Below, piece by piece: positions 1-15,400 of a stretch of DNA of 64,000 bases (its first letter is position 1; every line of letters begins with the position of its first letter). A program made the translations under genes and the position numbers. The stretch spans positions 5,897,501 to 5,961,500 of the forward strand of contig NC_090711.1 in NCBI RefSeq assembly GCF_040954835.1, read 5' to 3'. Below the pieces are notes generated by a model. It did no database searches. It was not told where the DNA came from and was given only the letters and a program-made list of their open reading frames with translations. The stretch is from Lepisosteus oculatus (taxonomy: Eukaryota > Chordata > Actinopteri > Semionotiformes > Lepisosteidae).

Positions 1-1481
1 TATTCGTTTTGCAATTTAAAAAATTGACTTCAAGATTTTAAAAATGAAAGCCTAAATATAAATATTTGTAGTAGTCATTTTTACAACCTCAAATGTTGAT
101 ATGTTGAATAGGTTGTGATTATTTTAAGGAGCGATTAATTAGCTCTTTTTGTGATGGTAAATTGTCATAAAAAGAAAGCTGTACATATGTACATTAACTA
201 ATATATTAATCTAATTAAAGTGGTATCCCTCATAATAGAAGCCTAAATGTAATAAAAATGAAAGTATTATTAACACCACTATTTCAAATCTAGAGAATAT
301 CTATAAATTGAAATTAAAATAAAAATATTATTTAAATACAAAATTAAATACATGCAACAGAAATGAAGCATACAAAAGATTTTCCTGCCTTAAAAAAAAC
401 AACACTCATGACAAACATTTCTATTACCATCTGCCTGTTTTGTGTAGGGTTTTTTTTTTTTGGGTTCCTGTTTTGCTTATCTACTAGTTGATTTGAGGGC
501 AAATTGAGTAGTGCAAGAGGAATGAAGATAAATGTTTGCTAATCCATAAAGTAGAGTCACTTATAAGAGATTTAATAAAGCATTTAGAGGAAGACAGAAT
601 TTTCCCACGTCTCACTACCCAAGACAGTGGATTGGGCTTCATTTTAATCATGAGAATGGAAATCACTTACATGATTTTTAACAGTATTATTGACTAATAC
701 AACTCTTAGGGACCCATGTATCAGGTAATATCAGGGACTTAGAGGATTTGAAGGAATAAAGTGCTTTATTCCTGGTTTGAGAGATAATTCTCCTGAAATA
801 TTATAATATGGAAAATGGATTTGTTGCGGAAGAGCACATCTTTAACAGCAGCGTGCTATGGCGAGAGCTGTAGGGTTGGGAAACAAACATGTAAGCATTA
901 TTTGATTGATTGCAATGTTTTTATTTTCTGTGGTGGAAAACAAATAGAAAGACTGGGGGCTCTGGAGTACTGGAGTACTTTAGTAATAACTTGAGCTGGA
1001 TCAGCTTTAATCAAGTAAGTTGTTATTGTAACAATTCAATAACTTGAAAATCTTCAAACCTTGTGGTAAACAGAGCCAAGCCTCCAAACGCATGAGGCCC
1101 ATAGCGAAAGAAAATGAATGATTTGTCCATTTTCTTCTTCAGAAAACAACAACTCAAACGTAGTGTGTTTCTAGTGCCGTTTGCATAGCACACTTTCATG
1201 GTTTAGTCTCCCTTTGACAAGGCAGCTGCTAACAGGTTAATCTCTCTTGATGAGCCCCTTTGTATTTGTTCTCATTTTCATATTTTGTTGTGGCAAAGAT
1301 GCAAATAAAACTGTAAATAGAATGACTCCTCTGAAACTCAAAATATCAAGGGCAAACATTTATATCCATAAAGAATCTGCTTTTATTAAACTAGATCATG
1401 TGTTCTTTTTCTTATAACTGTGGAATCACCTTTTGTTGAACTACAAATTTCATTTGTTGTCCAGTACTAATTTGTTTACTT

Positions 1482-1612
1482 TTTAATGTCTCTTTTTCTC
1501 TGTCTTTAAAGCGTATGTACCCCGTCATACCAGTGATGGTGGTTTAATGTCTCTTTTTCTCCGTCTTTTTCTCTTTGTCTCTAAAGTGAATGCACCCACA
1601 CCTACCAGTAAG
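1482..1612. repeat. Imperfect tandem duplication, about 60 bp
   Basis: TTTAATGTCTCTTTTTCTC starts at about 1482 and again at about 1542. Both copies continue through GTCT, an AAAG-G-ATG core, a C-rich stretch and ACCAGT. The second copy has an internal TTTCTC expansion. Confidence 0.6.
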
Positions 1613-4600
1613 AACCAGTCAGCTTTTGACAGATTACAAGCTCCATACTGCATACAGGTGAATAATTATCAATTGGAGCAGTGAAACATCTCACAGTAAA
1701 GACACTGCAAGCCTTCAGGTGCCAAACAAACTGTACTAGTCACTGTTTCACCAAAAGCCAAGATCTCCCAATGCAACTAATGCCACCCTGTCCTGGCTAT
1801 GCTCTATTAATTACACAGCTAGTGACATGACCCAGGCTTAAACCAGCAATACAGCTAAACCTGCCATTTGAATCTGTACCATTATTGGGTATAATCATGT
1901 ATCAAGAACCCGGCAATGTATTATATAGATTTAATATGTAAAGTTTCATTTTTGGACCAACCTGAGGGGGCTGCTTCTCTGCTTAGTCAAATACAGTCAG
2001 GTGTTGGGAGCACGAGTTGGGAAAAAAACTATAACCATCAGTATATATCTGAGTTTGTTTGAAGTGCTCATAAAATTGTATTATTGTTATCATCTTCTCA
2101 GACAGAGTAGTGACAGTAATGTAACACTGGTTGCATTAACCCGTAATTAGTTGAGAGGCACATCTTATTAACTCTAACTCCATTTACAGCGACCTGCTAG
2201 TGCTTTATTTTGCAAGCTGTGTGACTACCTGATGTCTATTTCTAAGATTTTTTTGTGGAGTACATGCTCTTTTCCTTTCTTGACAAAAGAGTACAGTATA
2301 TGGCATAATACAGCCAGTAGGTGCACTTGAGAACCTTACACTTAGATGAAACCAATGCTGGTAGTGAATATGAGGAAACAATGTTTGGGACTATCAGACA
2401 CATAATCTCTGAGGTCCAGAGATTAATAATCTGTCTTTTTGTTTTTTGTTTGTCTGATCAATATAATCAATTATCACTAGAGCCAGGAGCTGTTAGCTTT
2501 GGATTCATAACTGTGACTAGAAACGTTGCCCTTGAATATTTCTGGTACTGTATATTTGATTGGATGAATTCAGCCCCCGCCAACCAATAGCCACAGGTGC
2601 ACTGTTTACACAGAGCTCGAAAACAATGCGTGATCCCTGTGGGAGACATTTGTTTCATTTCAGTGTTCATTGGGAATACTGGATACTTTTGGCTACAGCT
2701 CAATTTTCATTTTAATCATCACAATGGGATTCTTTAATCCTGCAGAGCAAGACTGTTGATTGTTATGATTTACTTCTTTTGTTTTGCATATATGTAATAT
2801 GACTAAGAGGATTTGAAGAAATAAATTGAGTGGTTTAATCATGTTTTGAGAGGTAAACTAATAGCAATGTTTCTGACATATACAATGGATTTGTACTCCT
2901 GTAGTTCAGTACAGTACATGAGTAGTGCAGTGTAATTCTCTGTGCTTGTGTTGCAGTAGCTGAAGAACGTTCACTTACAGAAACCATAAAATTGATTAAA
3001 TACATTTTGGTTACCACATTTAAACAAAAGATTTGAATTGAGTTAAATCATGCTGTCTTTAAGTGGAGAAACTGCATGAAATGTAAAGAAATAAATCCAT
3101 CCCCATTTATCTATGAAGCATGCAACTCATTTTGTCAGTTTATTTTTTGTGACCAAAAGTACTTTTTGGTGTAATTCATGGCACCCAAAAAGTTACATTT
3201 AAAAGCCAAAACTCTAACCCATTTGCATTAGTTATTTTTGATATCTGTGCTTTTTTTAATAATCTGAGATTATGGGAAAAACTTGTCATATTTAGTCTAT
3301 TGCTATTGTAATTCATCCCTGTCTTTCCTGTTATGTGAAATGTCAGAAAAGATAGGGTTATCTTTTTTGCACAAAATGTAAAAGGATATTTGATCATTTT
3401 TTTTAATTTGAGTTATACTTTTCATTTGGATGAACAAATCATCAGTTTTCATTCTGCGCAATGGACAGATTTGTAAAGCCTTCACCAGATTAAATTTTGC
3501 AGGTAAAAAAAAATGTGCTAAATTCTTTTGATCATCTTCCAAGCACTTTACGTAAATGAGATTGGTGCAGTGATGTGCTATATTCAGAGCATAACTGAGA
3601 AATGTTTGTAATATTTAACTACACAGTCAAGTCATTTATATAACTAGGAGGTGGTGTTGTTAAGGATGCATGATAGAAAGGGTCAGCTATACATGAGTGC
3701 CAAACTGTTCAAGGGGAACATCTGGAAATATGAGGGTGTTTTAAAGAGGTCCAGAATAAATGACAGTGAATGGATGTAATTTGAAATTACTGTATATGCC
3801 TCTGTACATTTTTGCTAATTAACCTTGTTCTTTTCTCATTTACTTCCAAAGCAGTAACTGTTGTGTCTTATATGATGAAACATATTCTCAGGGAACTCCT
3901 GTATTCTTCTCTGCGCTACCCCTCTGAATAAGCAAAGTTAATTTTTTGTTCATGTTTTAATACTGTATTAATAAAGTATCAATGTGTCCACTAGTGATTA
4001 AAACCAAGCAGATAGATGGCTTAGTAAAACACCAAGAGCCTTAGCATGTTTTAACTTTATCTACTCATAAGGGTGTACAGTAATTTATTTCTTTTAAAAA
4101 GAAAGAGCATGGAAGTATATTTAAAAAAAACGTCTGAAACTGGATTTTGTATCTGCGGTTGAAGAAGGAAAATGATTTTAAAACGTATCATGCAGTTGAT
4201 GAAGCATTGTCCTCAAATTTCCTCACAAGAAAGATTAATTTTCTTAGACAAAAAACAAGATGAAACCTCTTTCTTCAGCCTCTTCATCCTCTGTTGAGTA
4301 ATGCACTCATCAATTAATGGATGTTTCCTCCCTACACACACTTTCACAATTGAACCTACAGCAGGTTATCTCACACTATTCTATATACTAGCCTCAGCAG
4401 GAAATTGGATAGAAAATATGGCCTAAATAAAAAGACCCTCAGCAAAGCATAGAGCACATTATGTGCAGTAACTCTGTTGAGGCTTTTGAAAGGGAACTGC
4501 AGTTAATCTGCCTTTGTGATGAGTGTAAGAGCCCTTGGAGTGCTTATCTGGAAGCTATTACAGTGATCATACATCAGAGATTGTCATTACCAATATTAGG

Positions 4601-7600
4601 ATATGGAGCAGGGATTTTAGAGGATATGAGTAACAAGACAAACCGGATTTCTATTGAGGAGCTAGTGCCTTTCTTATAGCATGGAAAAAAGGGTACTATA
4701 CATACTGGTTGTTTTTAATTATACAGTTTTAATCCTTGTCTTGCTTATTGGGTATCCCTTCTATTTGTCCTGTGCGAAGAAGACTATACTGCACGTCCAT
4801 CATTAATGGCCAATGAAGTATTATATGAGATTGATTTCAGCTGTTTTTTTTTGTCAAGGAATTTAATGCATTTAAAGACTATATTAATATTCCATTAGTG
4901 TGTTTGATAATACAGTATTTGTATTTTGAGAAATGAGGCATCCATTTCAATATAATTGTTCAGTAGTTCAGTCAATTTGCAATTGTAACTAAACAAAGGT
5001 GATGGATATAAAGGGATATCTTACTTAATACTTTAATGTTTGTCTGTAACTTGCATTGGCGAGGAAATGACAGCTCTGGATCATGGTCAGAACTGTCACT
5101 ACCCTCCTCACTTAGGAGGAATGATTCAGGGAGGCAGCTACAAGGGTGCAGTTGAGGTGGAGGGAGGGCATCTTAAAAAGAGATGTATAGACCTGTGGGC
5201 AACAGAGTTGAGAGTGGAGGTGAAAGATTAGAATTTGACCCCCGTCCAACTTAACATCATTAAAAATAATATTTTCCAGTCTTCCATCTTTATTTATTAA
5301 GCTGACTGCTTACCGCGAAGTGTTTAAAACTTACAGATACTGCTGTTTGGTTGTGATGCATTTGTACATTACACATTTCATTGTTCTGAAGCATTTGAGT
5401 GAATACTTGGCTAACCCAGCAATGGCATGCTCAGTGCAGTCTGCTTTGAATAGCCTGGATTCATTGCCATTTACACAAATGAAATCTCTGCTCAGTGTTC
5501 TGCCCTGCATTTTAAACTTGGCATGATTACAAATATAGCTATTCTGCTGCTGGCAGACACTTGGCTTTCTGTGCTCATAGTGCTATGAGAGACTTAAGCC
5601 TTTCCCCAGGTGTAGAGCTGGAGTGGGTTGGGAAGCCAGATGCTTTGCTTATTCTCAGAGCCCTACTGACAAACCTTGTGTCACATACTGAGAACAGAAA
5701 GATCAACCAAGCCATGTGTTGAAATTCACCCATTTTATTTTCAGATTGCGCTTGGGACTGAAAGACATATACAGTAAATAACTCTATCTGTATTTTTTAC
5801 ATTAAGAATAGAAAATAAGGTCCTCCAATGTGCCTACCTGAGAAAGCAAAAGATAAGGAAAGATTCCTTTGGCTTTTCAGCAGAAACATTTATTTTGGTA
5901 CTCATTTGAAAACTTCACATTAACAAATGTGATTTCCTGGTAAGAAGCAAAACGCTTTCACATCTAAAAAAGGGAGCTTAAGGGCTTTTCTAACTCATGT
6001 GGTTGTACATGACAAACATAATAAATAATAAAACCAGAACAATAAATATGTAGTGGGGAAAAAAAACTTGGTAGATCATGCAAAAAGTGCATAGTGCAGA
6101 TGTGCATTGAGTATTACAGTATTTGTTAAGGATACGTACTACAGTGAGGTAGAATTTGACATTTGAAATTTTGGATCGTTTTGGTTGATTCCAAGCTTTC
6201 TTCATCCAGCCTGCTCCACCACACTTTCTGATTTCATCCTGACATCTTACAGGAGGCCATGTTCTTGCTCCTTTGTTGAGTTTCTTGAGCCACAGTCTTT
6301 TAATTCCTTGGTACAGCACCTGTGTTTTTCTTTTACAGAGAACTGATGTTTGTGCTGTAATTTATTCAGTTCTTTTCCTATGTTTTCTTAGTATGCAGCC
6401 TGAATTTCAGGACAGACAACACACTTTCTGTATAACTATTTTGTTCATGTTCCCAGTTTCACAACTGTACGGTTAAATAGGCAACAATATCAAAGGTGTT
6501 TTTAAGACACAATATATACAGTGAATTATTTACAAATTAGTCTCAAAATAATGCTGTAATGGAGAACTAAAACTTTGAAGACAGGAATAAAGTAAAGGAA
6601 ATTCACTTGGATATAACCATTATTAGGTTTAGCTAAAATAAACATTTAAACTAGTCAATAAATTCCCCTTATGATCCCTTATCGCTCTAAATCTACTATA
6701 ATAGATTAATAATAACTATAATAACAACAATAACTGTATTTTTAAACTTCTAGAAAAGGATTTTTTGCTGCACAAAATGCTTGGCATCTCCTTTACTGAA
6801 AACACCTTTCATTATGTTTTCAGGAGTTTAGTTGCAGAATTGCGCTTGTTTTTCAGTAATTATAACCATTTAGCAGTAATTATATACCATGTCTGTGATG
6901 TTATAATTAGAGGGCTTATCAAAGTCATAATGCCAAACTGTTTTGTTTAGTCTGATGGTAGAAGCTGAGTTTCTCAGTGGGTTTCATCTACAGCATGGCC
7001 TGCTGTGCATTTTACATAACTAGAACCCTGACAATCCAGGTTGAGTTAGCTATGGGACTTCACTTCTCTGTTCACACTTTCCACTTTGCGTACTGTAAAT
7101 CTGTGATTTATTTTTTATTGAATGCCTTTTCTTTTTTGACAAGGTTTGAGTTTAAGTAAACAATCCCTTCAGGTAGTGTTTGAACCATAACAGTTTGTAG
7201 AATGATAGGCCTAGATATTTGAAGGTTTTGAAAGGAAACAACCGTTTTAAACAAAAAAACCCAAAAGTATTTTTGCTCTTTTGTATATTTTGATTGTCCT
7301 CTGAGAGGTTTTATTCACTCACTCATTCTTTTTAAAACATTTTTACCTGCAAAGCATGATACATTGTAACAAAGTGCAACACTGAAATCTCTCTATTTGT
7401 GTAGAAAGTAAAACATGGTCTGGTAATTATTCTATTGGACGTCTCATCATACCAACTGGCCACCATGACTGCTATACAGTCCCAAGATCGGAGCCAGTCT
7501 CTTCTGAATTCACTTTATTTAGATCAGAATCATTATTTACCTTACTCTAATCTGGGCTTTAAACTAAGGAGACCCAGTTGAAGATTTAATTCAACGTTGA

Positions 7601-10600
7601 AATTAACGTGATCTATTTTAATGTCCCCCTTTTGCATCTCAGACAGAAGCTAATGGACAGAAGGATTTGAACATTAATCTTAAAGAAGGATTTCATTAAA
7701 AAGAAAATATGTTTTTATTAACGCATTGTATATTCCTATTTTTTGGACAGTCAAAATGCTCTCTTAATATGCAAAATGGAATTCCAGTGAGAAACGGCAG
7801 ATACAGTGTAACTGTGCTTCATAGGCTTAGAAGCACCCTAGCATTCTCACTCAACGTATATTTTACAAAGACCATGTATCTGTATCTGAGAAAATTTTGT
7901 ATAATATTTAATTTGTGTGCTATTATGACTATCAGGTCAGAGTTTGAGATTAACACCAATAACTATAATGAGAACAGATGTTTAGATCTCTTTGATGTAG
8001 ACTTAATATGTTAAGTCAATAGCTCATCCAACCAAGCTTAATCATCAGATGTTTGCTGGTCCCAATTCATTGAGAGATTGTTTTAGATTAAGCAGAGGGC
8101 ACTCTGTACAAGTATGATCCATATTAAATCTCAGTAAAATGAAAATTGCAAAGATTTAGTGGGGATCACAGTGATGGAGAATTTAATCACAACCCGGCTG
8201 TGTTGGACATCCCAGTGTCGTCATTTTGATAGTTCAGATGCCATAGTTGGGATTATGAATAATGCGGCATTTATTAACAGAGCCTTCTCCTCAGATTCAC
8301 ATTTTATGCTTTGGTTAATAAATTCCTTGAATATACTGTAAAGTAATCCACAAATATATTTTAATTTTGTATTAAAAATGGGACAGTGGAAGGTGCTTAA
8401 AAATGAAAATAAAGAGCTTTTTTTTTAAAAAAAAGGGAGAGAATTAAGAGTAAAATCATGTTTCTGTGTTTACTACAGCCATAATCGCCTAATGCTTTAA
8501 ATGCAGACACTATAAATATATAAAGGGATACAATGACGGGATCTTTTGTTAATGATATTAGGCAGTAAAGAATACTCTGGTGTTCTTTACCTCAAACAAA
8601 CAGCAGCACAAATCTGTGCCATTTCAAAACTGCCATTCAAAAAGCACAGAGAAATAGACATTTTTTGTTTTGCCCTTCAAAGAACATAATGCATGGTGAC
8701 TTAAAAATGCGAATTCATCCCTATTATTTATTATTTAAACTGTATCTCACAGTGAGCAGTTATGGTGTATTCCACAATTGTGGAATTATGTGTCTTATAG
8801 AGCGATAAAGAAGGAATACTTTAATGTGTTTTGAATGGCATTTCCACAGTTGGTCTCTGCAATGGGCACTCGAGCCTGTTGAGTCACTTTTCACTGGAAG
8901 ACATACATTTGTCTGAGTTGTTTTAAACTAATGACCTGTCTCGTGCTAACATCTATCAAGCTTTATTTTCTCTGACCTGTGTCTCTGAGTGCCATCTGTG
9001 GTTAAATAGTGAATTTCTTTTTCATAAAAGGTATAACGTTTTACTGTGAACCTCAGCTATGTTGTGTTGAAAATCCTGTGCAGTATGTCCACATTGACAG
9101 TGAAGTAATTCCTGAGTCTCTCACCTGGTCTCTCGGCTTGGCTCTGTCCCCAAGCTGTGAAAGTGCTGGGAGACCTGACAGTAATTGGGGGAAAACATGT
9201 AAATAAGCAAAACAGGACAGATGGCAACCGTATTCATTTTCCTGCCTGTATTAAACGTTTGTTAACTGGTACAGATGCCTCACAGACATGTTTAAACTTC
9301 CATCTTCATTTGAAATGTGTTCTTCATTATGATTCCGTTGTATGTCATTTTTCTTGGGTCGCGTTCTGTAATCAAAATCCAAACTAAAACCTGTTACGCA
9401 GTAAATCAGGTTTAATCTCCCGCTTCAAGAAAAGATGAACATTAATCCACATCTGTCCAAACAAATGTTTACCACTCATATTTTATGCTAGATCCCATTA
9501 CTTCAGAACAATCTTTCGTAATCAGCCCCATAGGTCCTGTGTTCTTAGGGTTCAGTTTGGAGCTTGAGATGGATTATAAGAAAGTTCATGAGAGTGGTGA
9601 TATCAAAGTGCCTTCTTTCAATACAGTTGGGTGATTAAAGAAAGATTATTAAACTTCTGCAATAATAGAATGACATTATAGCTCTGGACTTAAATCCACC
9701 TGCATCAACTTACCACTCAAAAAAGTACCTCTCACATTGTGCACTTCTGTGACATTTTAAAAAAATGAACTCATCAGGAGTTTGAATTGAATTGGATTGC
9801 AATAAAGATGGTCTTTTTCTACTGCCACCCACCTTCCTCTGCTCTGGTGATTTCAATTTTTTCCTCTCTCCTGTATCATCATGGTTGGCTTGTGCCATTT
9901 TTCTGCCTCATTAAAGGTCATTGGCAGACAGTGTTGTGAGATGGATACATTCTTTGACTGTGCACGCTTCCATCTCAGTCAAGGAGTAAACCATTTTCGT
10001 TGCGCTGCTGATATTGGTAAAATATGCTTGAACATTTTTGGAGGCGTTTGGATATCCAGAACATTACAGCAGCAGAATGGCATGTTCTCTGAAACTCTAA
10101 AAACCTCCTAAATCAAGACCATTGTGTGGAATCTGCTGATACGAGATAACAAAGAGGACCCCCCCAAAAAACCTCAAGTGGTTGTATTAGACACTTAAAC
10201 TAATGAGATTTTTTGATGTATTACAAAAGTTAATGTCTGAGTCCAACCTTTGGAAATTAATCCACTGGCTGAAGTCTTTATTTACTTCCTGCCATGAACT
10301 TTATGTCAGTCCGTGTGCACCTTTTTTCCTTAATTCATGTGAAAGACTGGTGTTCATCTACAGGGGATGAAAAATCATTCTGAGGACAAAGGTATAATGA
10401 GAAAGGTACCTGTATATTCTCCTTTCACTTTAGAAGTACTTCCTGATACAGGTTTCTCTCTTAAACTGCAGACACACTCATTGGTTTGAGGCCAAGGAAT
10501 AAGTTACTCAGAGGTAATCTCCGGGATGCATTGTCACAAGGAAGTTAACAATATTTTCAGTTAGTTTGGTTTTGTGCAGGAGAAAGAAAGTGTAGTCAGC

Positions 10601-12129
10601 TGGTGTCCTTGATCAGACACTTTCTTGCATGAAGCAAAATAAACTGGCAAATAATCAGAATGCAAATGCATTGCACTGCATTCAAAAAGTCTCCAACATT
10701 GTTAGGCTTCACACCGTAAGTGGAATGTGCTTTTAAGATAACATAGATAAGGCACAGGATGGTTATCATTCTGGCTTCAAATAATTAGCAGTTTTTTGTT
10801 TTAGGAAAAGAAATGTGTACTTACTGTATCAAAAATGGATCAGTGTGTTTCAGGACATGTAAGGATTATCTCCTCTGAGCTGTTATCAAAACCAATCAGT
10901 CAAATTACAGTTTCAACAAAACTGAACAATTTTATTTCAAAAGCTTTCTTAAGATTGTATACTTCTTTAGATTATTCTGTCTTGTTGTTACTATTGTTTT
11001 TGGTGTGTTGGTTTGTAGGTCAAGCTTTCACATCACAATCATCACCCTCATTATCAGATTGACCAACAAGCTTCCAGTAGGCATGAGAACAAGAAAATGG
11101 ACAAATGAGGCTGGAATTGAAATTAATTAACTATAAAGAGAATTTAGACTGGTTATTCCTTGTTGGATTCCTGGAAATCAACTACAACATTGTGGCTGAA
11201 CCACTTGCACCAAACACCAGACACCCTTTGTGTAAATAATACCAGGCTTGGGATCCTGTTTACATAGCTATAAAATCTGGATCTGAATCATATATGCATT
11301 TAAATTAGCTCTGATAATATTTAGAACTCAAAGTGAAACATTGTGGATTTTGTTTTCATGGTGAAGGGACTGTCTCTTTCAGACTTATGTGTTTTTCCTT
11401 AGCTTTATTCAAGTTGAGATCTTCATGTGCATGGCTTTTAATTTGTCCTCTGCCCATGCTTAAGGTCTAGCCATACTTACCCAGAAGAAGTACTGCTCAG
11501 ATTCAGTGTTGTTGCTCTGCCCCTGCAGTCTTCCTTCACTTCTATAACATTTTTTCAGCTGCAGCCCGAATAAGCAGAGATGCACTTTCAGCCAGAGGCT
11601 ACATTTTGACCAATATGCCCATGTCTCTACATGGCAACATCTCATGAAGTTACTTGTTTATCTGCTAGGACAGAAGCACATTAATTATCCAGATGGCCAT
11701 TTAGACAAAAACGTATTTGTTCAGTTTGGTGTCAGAAAAAAAAAACTGAACGAAATCATATTTCAGGTTTGGAAGCACTACTGGTAATTGTTGCACTAAG
11801 TCTCATAATTGATATCGGCACCTATTATAAAAACAATAAAATCCCCTTTAAATACCAATCAGTAGCTGTCAGCAGTTTCAGCCTATTTACACTCAGTTGG
11901 GTAGCTTTCCTACCTATGGAACCTATTGAGTTCAAAAACAATTATTTCTTCCTCAATCATGCAAAGTCAGAATTGAGTGATGGAATATTTACAACCCACC
12001 CTTGGGAAAATATGTATTTATGAGACTTACAATAGTGCAAACTTTTACTTCCCTCTCAATTATAACACCTTAAAAACCTAAGGCGTATGACCTCAAGGAC
12101 TGGAGCCGGGTAGAAAATAAATATTTTGT

Positions 12130-12420
12130 AGGTAATTAAGGAAGCATTGTTGATGTAGGCACAAACAGACTAACAATAGCAGCACTATGAAGCGTCTCTC
12201 ATGGCTTCACAGGAATATCTCGTATTCCCACCTACAGAGGCGGCTGCCACCTGTCACGAATGGCACAGTTCTGTTCATTACGCAATCGGCCCATCAGTTC
12301 TGCAGAATGTGTCCCGAATTAATGCCAATTTCAGATGGTTTCACTTAATTAATGCTGTATACCAGAGCCTGATTTGAAAACACTCAAGCTTATAATATTT
12401 GAGCGATGGAACTAATATTA
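12130..12420. promoter_or_regulatory. Candidate conserved non-coding element with homeodomain sites
   Basis: A non-coding segment of balanced composition containing two TTAATTAATGC-like or AATTAATGCC sites (about 12317-12360), a CAGATGG E-box and CACCTGTC (about 12248). It resembles developmental enhancers in style. There is no ORF and no repeat signature. Confidence 0.25.
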
Positions 12421-15400
12421 TCTATAGTAACTTGGGCTTAATCAGATACATTAATCTGCTGAATAACGTTTAAGGATGAAGTTTAAGTAGGGAAGTATTT
12501 GCTACAGCTTGAGGGGATTGATTTAATTACTGTGTTCTGTGTACCGTATTTTTGGGATCTCTAGAAAAAGCCAACCATTTGGCACTTTACTAATACATAC
12601 CATTACACTGATTGTTTTTTTTACCTTCACATTTTTTGTGTTCCCCCCCCCTCCTCCCCTCTGAATTTGTAATGCCTTTTTAAATAAGAGCCCACTGTTG
12701 AAGACTAATCCAGATTAAATGGACGTTAATGTATTTGAGTTCCACTGTTGAAACATTTCAGTCGGTGACCTTTGAAGATGTCAGAACAGCGCCAACAGAA
12801 CAGGTTTAACACAAAGTGAATAGATTAAAACACCATGTTCTACATGTTCACATAGTACAAGTTTGTCAATTTCATTTGCGTTAAAGCAGACAGTGAATTT
12901 CTCTGTTGCATCTCCTTACACTCGTCGTGGTGGTTTGAAAGTACTTTATAATGGAAACACCTGAGCACATTGCTATTGCAGCTACTTTTAGACAATTCTT
13001 ACTCCTCTCAAATAATCCAGAATATACTAAATGTTTTTTTTTTTTGCTAAATCAGATCAAGATGAAAATGCAACAACAGTGCTTTGTGCTTTTTTTCAGA
13101 TGCTTGATGTTTCAGAGTGGAAAACCACAGGGATTTATGAATGGGTCCAAAATTGCATGAGTGTATGTACATATGTACATATAAACATATAGAAAATCCA
13201 AGCATTAGGACCTCTACACAACGGACAACGCAAAGAATTATTTCAGTAAAAGTATTTCACTATATAGATGGTAAAGGTTTTCATTTTTTTTACAGCTCTA
13301 GCTGTACAAACAAGTTCTGAAGATAATGAATTACTTTCTGCTTGGAAGTATAATGTGAAGAAACAGATTGACCATAGTCTCCATTCCAAAAACACCCCCA
13401 TCCAGGCAACACTTCCATCAGATTCAACTGGGCTGTTTTGCACTTACTCCCTCGTTTTTCACTGCATTAAATGAGGGAACAAGGCGGACTTTATGCCAAG
13501 TTGAAAATCTATAATGTTAAACATCTGCTGTTATGACCATGTATCAGTCTTCTTAGAATGTCTTTAACTTCACTTGCTGTAACTGTAAAGTTCCATAACC
13601 TAATATGCAGGGGATACACATTGCGACAAAGTCATGGCATCTTTCTCAGTGTTGTAATTTTGGTGACGCTTTTGCAAATTGTCTACTTTTGACTTTAAAG
13701 TGTGGCTTTGCCTGGAGGTCTAACTTTTACTGGGCTTCTCCTGGGAAGCCTAAAACAAATTGGAAGTGCCTCACTATTATTCTTTTTTCTCTTTTGTTAT
13801 TTTTGCTTCATTGTACTGCAGCTTTCTGATGAATAGACCATGTTCACATGACCGAAAAGGAAAGAAATAGTTCACAAAATGTAAATGATCAAGTATTCCG
13901 GATATAGTATGCGATTTGCAGTTCTTGGTGGAAATAGAACTGTCCTTGCAGTCTTTGATAAACTCTGTGTGGCTAAAATGTCAACTGCTAATCTTTTTTT
14001 CAGTCTGAAGTGACCTAACCTTGTAGCTTTTAAACTATGCACATTGACACTCTATCCCACTGAGTTGCCATATTTATTTAGTCATCAAACATTCCTACTC
14101 TTTTGGTTGGTTTTCAGTACAGCACTCCGAGGTGTGTCTGTGTGATACTGCTCTTTCGACTTGGATTAGAATATGCCATTCTTTCTTTGTTGCTACAGTT
14201 CAGGTCACTTAAACATTTTGTTAAAAATTAAAAATTTTCTACAGATCACAATGAGAATTTGTTTTTATGGGGCAACCTGCCGTATTACATTACATGTCGT
14301 ATTACATGGGCTTATCCTCAAAGTAATACCCTAAGAAAAAGGGAACTTTCATTCACAAGGCAACATGATTAAAAAAAAATAGAGCTGTGTTAAGAGTTTT
14401 GGATACATCCTCCACATTTGATCAGCATTAAAAGCGGCGTTGTTAGAATGTGTTTCTGAGAAAGGAGAAGAAAACACAGCCCCCGTTTTCTAAGAAAGGA
14501 GAAAAAAACACAATACGTTGTATAAAGTAAGACTTTTTATTTTAGGGTCCCCCGGAGATAACGTCGGCTTTGCATGTTTTTGATTAAAATTCTTTGACTG
14601 AGATTTTTGTTTTGTTTAAAAGCAAATACAATCAAGTATGTTCAGAAATCATTGCTCATTAGCACAAATCCAAGCACACTGCCAACCTTGGGGGAGAGAG
14701 AGTGCTGTTAAATGCAGGCAAGGTCACTTTGCATTACGCCACTCTTGTCTGAGCTACTTACTTTACCAAGTCATTTTTTTTTTGCTGTAAATTTTTATGT
14801 CTGGAGCTTCAAGGCTTCAGATGAGTACACAGATATATTAGTCTAATTATCCAATTTTACTGTGTCTTTAGATGTAATAAATGGCCTGAGTTATAGCATT
14901 AATACTATAAAAGGAGTTTAAAAAATGAATTAATAGGTTACTGTAAAATGCAATGAGTGTGGAAGCATTAATTTCCTCTGCAGCTTGAAAATTGCTTACA
15001 GAAAGTTTCGCATACTAGCGCTCTTAGTTATTCAAAAATAAGTTTGCATTAAGCTACAGTTTGTTGAATCATACACTTTTCTACTGCTACAGTATATGCA
15101 CAACAGTGTATAAGTCTGTAAGTCAATGAAACATAAAGACTGGGAATACTTTAAGTTTAATGTTTTCTTAACGTATACACAATCATATGCAGTAAATCAG
15201 TAAAGGAGAGAACAGTCCACAATTTTTTGGACCGAAAATGAGATCCAGCCATTGTACTTTTCTCAAAGGGACCAGAATAATCTCAGTCACTATCTACATC
15301 TCAACGTAGGAAAAAAAAAACACCTGAGCCACTTAGGCCTCATTTCTTTTCATAGAAACTATTAAAAGTAGTTTGAATCCACATGACAGCTTGTGTATCA

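Noticed and set aside
9009..10111. Cluster of short frames on both strands around 9-10 kb
   Set aside because: Lengths are at chance level, with no splice signals forming a chain and no protein similarity.
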